From Acidobacteriota bacterium (GTDB taxonomy: Bacteria; Acidobacteriota; Blastocatellia; RBC074): a DNA stretch of 38,355 bases. The notes beneath the pieces were generated by a model. The model saw only the letters and a list, made by a program, of their open reading frames with translations. It was not told where the DNA came from and ran no database searches. Shown here in pieces: positions 35,068 to 38,355 of the stretch. The position numbers and the translations under genes were made by a program. Each line of letters starts with the position of its first letter. Positions within the stretch are counted from its first letter, which is position 1. Location: assembly GCA_018269055.1 (NCBI GenBank), contig JAFDVI010000003.1:1-38355 (forward strand), in the 5' to 3' direction.

Positions 35068-36324
35068 ATGAGCGACGAAATCAGAATCTTCATCAGCTAC
35101 GCCCGCGAAGACCAGCCTCGCGTGCAGGAACTGTATGACCTCCTGGTTGATGCCGGATACTATCCCTGGCTCGACCGAGAACACATTCATCCGGGGCAGC
35201 GTTGGGAACCGATCATCAAATCAGCGCTCAAAAAATCTCACTTCGTGTTGGTTTGTCTTTCGGCAACTTCCATCAACAAACGCGGCTTTTTGCAGAAGGA
35301 AATCAAACAGGCCCTGGAACAGGCGCAGGAAAAGCTGGAAGACGATGTGTGGTTGATTCCTGCGCGGTTGGATGATTGCGACGTGCCGGATGCGCTGGCG
35401 CAAATTCAATGGGTGGATTTGTTTGATGACGACGGATTTCGACTGTTGTTGGCAGCGATGGAATACCAACTGAAGAAAGAAAACATTCCGCCGCCGTCCG
35501 CTCAACCAAAACAGAAGCCGAAACCAGCGTCGCCGCCAGCGATCAAGCCGCCTGAACCGCTGATCATTTCTCAACCGCTTGTTCAACGGATGCTTCAATC
35601 CCATCAAGCAGTCATTGAACAGCCAAACAGGTTCAGCATTACTCTGGCTAAGGGCATGAGCATCGAAATGGTCAATCTGACCGGCGGAGAATTCACGATG
35701 GGGGGAGATCGTTTTGATTGGGAACAGCCACGTCATCAGGTGACCGTTTCTCCCTTCGCCATCGGCCAATATCAGGTGACGCAGGCGCAATGGCGGGCCG
35801 TGATGGGTGACAATCCCAGCCAGTTTCAAGGTTACAATCTGCCCGTGGAAAACGTTTCGTACGAAGACATTCAGAGCTTTTTGAAAAAGCTGGGCACCGC
35901 ATTTCGGCTTCCGACCGAAGCCGAGTGGGAATATGCCGCACGCGCCGGAACCGATACCGAATATTGTTTTGGGGATGATGAAAAGCTGCTTGGCGAATAT
36001 GCGTGGTTTTCTGAAAATTCCGACAGTAAAACGCACCCGGTCGGACTGTTGAAACCGAATCAGTTTGGCTTGTATGACATACACGGCAATGTCTGGGAAT
36101 GGTGTTCGGATTGGTATGGGAGCGGTTACTATGCGGAGTGCCAGCAGAAAGGTGTAGTGGCGGATCCACAAGGCCCTAGAGCGGGCGCGAGCCGCGTCAT
36201 TCGCGGCGGCAGTTGGGTCAACGGCGCCGTTGGCTGCCGGTCGGCGGATCGCGACTACGGCGCGCCCGGCCTTCGCAGCGACAGTCTCGGTTTCCGCCTC
36301 GTGGGATCGGCAGGTAACCCTTGA
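35068..36324 (+). CDS. TIR domain - FGE/C-type-lectin-like protein, probable DGR target 1
   Basis: 418 residues. The N-terminal TIR domain (1-135) reads DEIRIFISYAREDQPRVQEL, a BB-loop region YYPWLDREHIHPGQRWEPII, and FLQKEIKQAL with Glu78 at the position of the NADase glutamate in catalytic TIRs. A Pro/Lys-rich linker (~140-168) follows, then a formylglycine-generating-enzyme-like domain (~195-418): MVNLTGGEFTMGG, RLPTEAEWEYAARAGTDTEY, YDIHGNVWEWCSDWYGSGYY, VIRGGSWVNGAVGCRSADRD and LGFRLV. Only one Cys remains near the FGE active site, so the domain is probably a binding fold. The last ~40 codons look like a DGR variable region. Compared with its paralogue it has one base deleted after GFRLV, changing the end from RIGR to GSAGNP. 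ATG 35068 is chosen as the MSDEIRIF start; ATG 35056 is possible. No signal peptide. Confidence 0.85.
   Translation: MSDEIRIFISYAREDQPRVQELYDLLVDAGYYPWLDREHIHPGQRWEPIIKSALKKSHFVLVCLSATSINKRGFLQKEIKQALEQAQEKLEDDVWLIPARLDDCDVPDALAQIQWVDLFDDDGFRLLLAAMEYQLKKENIPPPSAQPKQKPKPASPPAIKPPEPLIISQPLVQRMLQSHQAVIEQPNRFSITLAKGMSIEMVNLTGGEFTMGGDRFDWEQPRHQVTVSPFAIGQYQVTQAQWRAVMGDNPSQFQGYNLPVENVSYEDIQSFLKKLGTAFRLPTEAEWEYAARAGTDTEYCFGDDEKLLGEYAWFSENSDSKTHPVGLLKPNQFGLYDIHGNVWEWCSDWYGSGYYAECQQKGVVADPQGPRAGASRVIRGGSWVNGAVGCRSADRDYGAPGLRSDSLGFRLVGSAGNP
36187..36303 (+). other. Putative DGR variable region VR1
   Basis: Last part of the first TIR-FGE gene (about residues 374-412). Aligned codon by codon with 37876-37992 there are 24 base differences in the 111 bases from the CGC codon at 36193 to GTG at 36301. 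Of these, 22 are in first or second codon positions and the changed codons nearly all end in C or T, as expected if a template had AAC/AAT codons there. Codons between the changed ones (TGC CGG TCG GCG, CCC GGC, CTC GGT TTC CGC CTC GTG) are identical. Confidence 0.75.
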
Positions 36325-36344
36325 GCACTTTTACCCTCTTACCC
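36304..36344 (+). other. Conserved 3' flank of VR1 (candidate IMH)
   Basis: ggatcggcaggtaacccttg and the following gagcacttttaccctcttac match the flank of VR2 at 37993-38033 in all but one deleted base and three A/G changes. Non-coding sequence conserved better than most of the gene just downstream of a variable region is what the initiation-of-mutagenic-homing site of a DGR would look like. Confidence 0.5.
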
Positions 36345-36422
36345 GATCGGCGAGCAGATAGGCAGTGTAAACGAAGCGTAGCAAGCGAAGGGCGAGCGGA
36401 AGCTGCCCGGAGCGGCTGTTTC

Positions 36423-36523
36423 AGCTCCGGTAGGAGCGGCCTGTTTATAGCCACGGACAACGATATTTCCTCAAGCTCCGTCAGGAGCGACCTGTGGCAG
36501 ATGTAGCTCCCATCGGAGCTTGA
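36423..36523. repeat. AGCTCC-GGAGC palindromic repeat cluster
   Basis: The 279-base spacer between the two TIR-FGE genes contains a small hairpin agctccggtaggagcgg (36423-36439) and a larger one with perfect 10-base arms tcaagctccg (36471-36480) and cggagcttga (36514-36523), with nested ggagc/gctcc inside. This looks like an interspersed palindromic repeat inserted after the duplicated 3' flank. No gene is seen here; a start at ATG 36529 in the frame of the next gene has no support. Confidence 0.6.
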
Positions 36524-36603
36524 AGGAATGGATGCATTCAATCTATAAACATTCCGCGCCTGCGGGCGCTAAGTCCCACACAAGCTCAAAAAGGGTTTTG
36601 CCG

Positions 36604-38007
36604 ATGCCAGACAAGGTGAAAATTTTTATCAGCTATGCCCGCGTGGATGCCATGCCGGTGGCGGAGATTTACCAGCGGTTGAAAGCGGCTGGGTTCGAGC
36701 CGTGGATTGACAGCGTGGATTTGCTGCCGGGCGTCAAATGGAAAGACGCGATTATCAAAGCCGTCCGCGAGGCCGATTTATTTCTGCTCTGCATTTCCTC
36801 CCGTTCCAGCAATCGGCAGGGCTTCATTCAGCGCGAAATCAAAATCGCCTTCGATCAGTTGGAAGAAAAAACTTCGGATCACATCTACTTCATTCCCGTG
36901 CGGTTGGAAGAATGCGACTTGCCGGAAAAGGTCGAAGAGTTTCAGTGCGTGGATTGGTTTGAAACCGGCGCTTGGGAAAAACTGGAAAAGGCGTTGCGTT
37001 TGCAGGCGGAAAAACTAGGCACGACGCGACCGCCAAAACCGCAACCGCCATCGCCGTTGGGAAAGATTGGAACTCAACCCAAGGTTGTGCAGACGGTTAC
37101 TCCGGTCGTTGCACGCGCGGCAGACCAGCCTGATGAGTTTCCATTTGTGACGATCAGGCTTAACGAACAAGGCGAAGAGATCAGTCAATCGCGCGGCGTC
37201 GCCACAGGCGAAATCGAAGACCTGGGCGGTGGCGTTACCATTGAAATGATTCGACTGCCCGGCGATGAGTTCTGGATGGGTTCCACCGAGGCTGATTCGC
37301 AAACCGCTTTTGCCGAAGCCAAACGCTATTACAAAGACGCCAAAGAAGAATGGTACAAGGCCGAAACGCCGCGCCATCGTGTCAGCGTGTCGCCGTTTAT
37401 GATGGGGCGTTATGCGGTGACACAGGCTCAATGGTTTGAAGTGATGGGAGATTTGCCCGCGATTGAAGCCAAGCTGCGCGGCGAAGATCATCCGGTGGTT
37501 AATGTCACCTGGACGGAAGCGACGGAATTTTGCAAAGAATTGTCGCGCCGAACCAAACATCAATACCGGCTGCCAACTGAAGCGGAATGGGAATATGCTT
37601 GCCGCGCCAGAACAGATACGCCTTTTGCATTTGGGCCGACGCTATCGCCCGAAGTCGCCAATTATTGGTGGAGTCATCCTTTCGCCAGCGGCCCGAAACA
37701 AGAGCCATTGCAAAAAACTCTACCGGTCGGCAGTTTGGACGTGGCCAATGCGTTCGGATTGTTCGACATGCACGGCAATGTTTGGGAATGGTGTTCTGAT
37801 TGGTATAGCGACAAGTATTATCAGGAATGCAGATCGCAAGGCACTGTTTCCGATCCACAGGGACCTAAGGCGGGCACGTACCGCGTCGTTCGCGGCGGCG
37901 GTTGGGACGACCTCGCCGTTGACTGCCGGTCGGCGCTTCGTAGCGTCTGGACGCCCGGCGCTCGCGACGGCCTTCTCGGTTTCCGCCTCGTGAGGATCGG
38001 CAGGTAG
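36604..38007 (+). CDS. TIR domain - FGE/C-type-lectin-like protein, probable DGR target 2
   Basis: 467 residues, paralogue of the preceding gene. TIR domain (1-140): DKVKIFISYARVDAMPVAEI, FEPWIDSVDLLPGVKWKDAI, and FIQREIKIAF with Glu78 at the catalytic position. A linker with PPKPQPPSPLGK leads to a formylglycine-generating-enzyme-like domain (~215-467): IEMIRLPGDEFWMGSTEADS, RLPTEAEWEYACRARTDTPF, FDMHGNVWEWCSDWYSDKYY, VVRGGGWDDLAVDCRSALRS and LGFRLVRIGR at the C-terminus. It has a ~35-residue insert (QTAFAEAKRYYKDAKEEWYK) absent from gene 1. AAGGG at 36590-36594 lies nine bases before ATG 36604. The tail is a probable DGR variable region. Likely role: a sensor-effector that binds a ligand with the diversified lectin fold and signals through TIR, possibly by NAD cleavage; this is inference. 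Confidence 0.87.
   Translation: MPDKVKIFISYARVDAMPVAEIYQRLKAAGFEPWIDSVDLLPGVKWKDAIIKAVREADLFLLCISSRSSNRQGFIQREIKIAFDQLEEKTSDHIYFIPVRLEECDLPEKVEEFQCVDWFETGAWEKLEKALRLQAEKLGTTRPPKPQPPSPLGKIGTQPKVVQTVTPVVARAADQPDEFPFVTIRLNEQGEEISQSRGVATGEIEDLGGGVTIEMIRLPGDEFWMGSTEADSQTAFAEAKRYYKDAKEEWYKAETPRHRVSVSPFMMGRYAVTQAQWFEVMGDLPAIEAKLRGEDHPVVNVTWTEATEFCKELSRRTKHQYRLPTEAEWEYACRARTDTPFAFGPTLSPEVANYWWSHPFASGPKQEPLQKTLPVGSLDVANAFGLFDMHGNVWEWCSDWYSDKYYQECRSQGTVSDPQGPKAGTYRVVRGGGWDDLAVDCRSALRSVWTPGARDGLLGFRLVRIGR
37876..37992 (+). other. Putative DGR variable region VR2
   Basis: Last part of the second TIR-FGE gene (about residues 425-463), in register with VR1 at 36187-36303. Changed codon pairs (VR1/VR2) include gtc/gac, aac/gac, ggc/ctc, ggc/gac, gat/ctt, gac/agc, tac/gtc, ctt/gct, agc/gac, gac/ggc and agt/ctt: the third base is kept each time. 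The fixed frame between them encodes CRSA, PG and LGFRLV. Confidence 0.75.
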
Positions 38008-38033
38008 CCCTTGGGCGCTTTTACCCTCTTACC
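37993..38033 (+). other. Conserved 3' flank of VR2 (candidate IMH)
   Basis: aggatcggcaggtagccctt and the following gggcgcttttaccctcttac match 36304-36344. It includes the last codons RIGR and the stop, then runs on as non-coding DNA. A short hairpin cttcgcc (38068-38074) / ggcgaag (38083-38089) lies about 35 bases further; DGR targets often have such a hairpin downstream of the homing site. Confidence 0.45.
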
Positions 38034-38355
38034 CTTCCGGCCAGTCGGGAGGCAGTTGGAGTCGCAGCTTCGCCGGACGAAGGGCGAAGCGGAGCCGCCC
38101 GAAGTGGCGAAGCGAAGACGGAAACCGCTGGTGATTCGGGAAACCGCAACCGTGGACAGAGAGCAAGCCCCCCACCGCGAAGCGGTCGAAATTTATTGCG
38201 TTTTGCGCGGTAAGATTGGATTTCAAATTTGTGTACGGGAGTTCGTAGTCCCGCCTTCAGGCCAATGACGTTAAGTTAAACCTGAAAGCCCTGAAAGGGC
38301 GTGATTTAATAGCCATCTATGAAAACAGTGACGGCGTCAAGTGAAAAATGGCAAC
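38034..38355. other. Non-coding tail of window, no gene recognised
   Basis: About 320 bases without a convincing gene. The first ~80 bases are a diverged copy of the sequence after gene 1 (cgaagggcgaagcggagccg here, cgaagggcgagcggaagctg there), showing that the duplication included the 3' flank. The open frame at 38011-38268 runs through this duplicated non-coding DNA and has no recognisable domain, so I do not call it. No reverse transcriptase or template repeat is visible here. Confidence 0.6.
38286..38314. repeat. Partial copy of the compound palindromic repeat
   Basis: aagccctgaaagggcgtgat followed by ttaatagcc matches the start of the left arm of the element at 22541 (agccctgaaagggcgaaaga, then aaatagcc). 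Just upstream, gtagtcccgccttcaggcc (from ~38246) is another short palindromic word. The rest of the element is missing, or different, in the last 40 bases of the window. Confidence 0.6.

Noticed and set aside
38011..38268. Open frame of 85 codons after the second TIR-FGE gene
   Set aside because: It runs through 3' flank sequence duplicated from gene 1 that is non-coding there; no domain or ribosome binding site.
38034..38355. Possible DGR template repeat or start of a reverse transcriptase
   Set aside because: I looked for the fixed codons of the variable regions with AAC/AAT between them and found none in the rest of the window; no reverse transcriptase motif is present.
1..38355. tRNA, rRNA, riboswitch, prophage or insertion-sequence transposase
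   Set aside because: I saw no cloverleaf, no rRNA sequence, no integrase or transposase motif on either strand.

Overview
This window looks like a chromosomal segment of an Acidobacteriota-like bacterium, possibly the Blastocatellia side. I infer this from the gene content: a canonical bacterial S10-spc-alpha ribosomal operon, large secreted TPR/FG-GAP/ASPIC-UnbV and PA14 proteins, and many palindromic intergenic repeats. I did no database comparison. Every gene I can support lies on the + strand.

Bases 1-17264 are the ribosomal super-operon in classical order: tuf (3' end only), rpsJ, rplC, rplD, rplW, rplB, rpsS, rplV, rpsC, rplP, rpmC, rpsQ, rplN, rplX, rplE, rpsZ (zinc-type S14), rpsH, rplF, rplR, rpsE, rpmD, rplO, secY, adk, map, infA, rpmJ, rpsM, rpsK, rpsD, rpoA, rplQ. 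A strong sigma70-like promoter precedes infA and a hairpin terminator follows rplQ. Many spacers between genes hold imperfect inverted repeats built from short degenerate repeated words.

Bases 17291-27938 are mixed housekeeping genes. accB and accC encode biotin carrier and biotin carboxylase. A tight four-gene cluster follows: a Trm112-type zinc methyltransferase, a second methyltransferase, a small membrane protein and a DPM1-like glycosyltransferase, probably for surface glycan or glycolipid synthesis. Then come a secreted copper amine oxidase whose 5' end abuts a ~200 bp palindromic repeat, an Lrp/AsnC regulator, asparagine synthase and signal peptidase I.

Bases 28096-38355 are accessory. 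A two-gene cassette pairs an unknown 125-residue protein with a caspase/CHAT-like protein that keeps a His-Cys pair. It is followed by a 1168-residue secreted TPR/FG-GAP/ASPIC-UnbV protein and a secreted protein with five PA14 domains, whose signal peptide is encoded by a heptamer repeat.

The most interesting part is the last 3.3 kb: two tandem paralogues with an N-terminal TIR domain and a C-terminal formylglycine-generating-enzyme (C-type-lectin-like) domain. Their last ~40 codons differ almost only at first and second codon positions, in clustered codons, inside an otherwise almost invariant frame, and their 3' flanks are nearly identical. That is the pattern expected of diversity-generating retroelement (DGR) variable regions. 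It suggests TIR effectors whose ligand-binding face is diversified by targeted mutagenesis. No reverse transcriptase or template repeat is visible in the window, so they would have to lie outside it.
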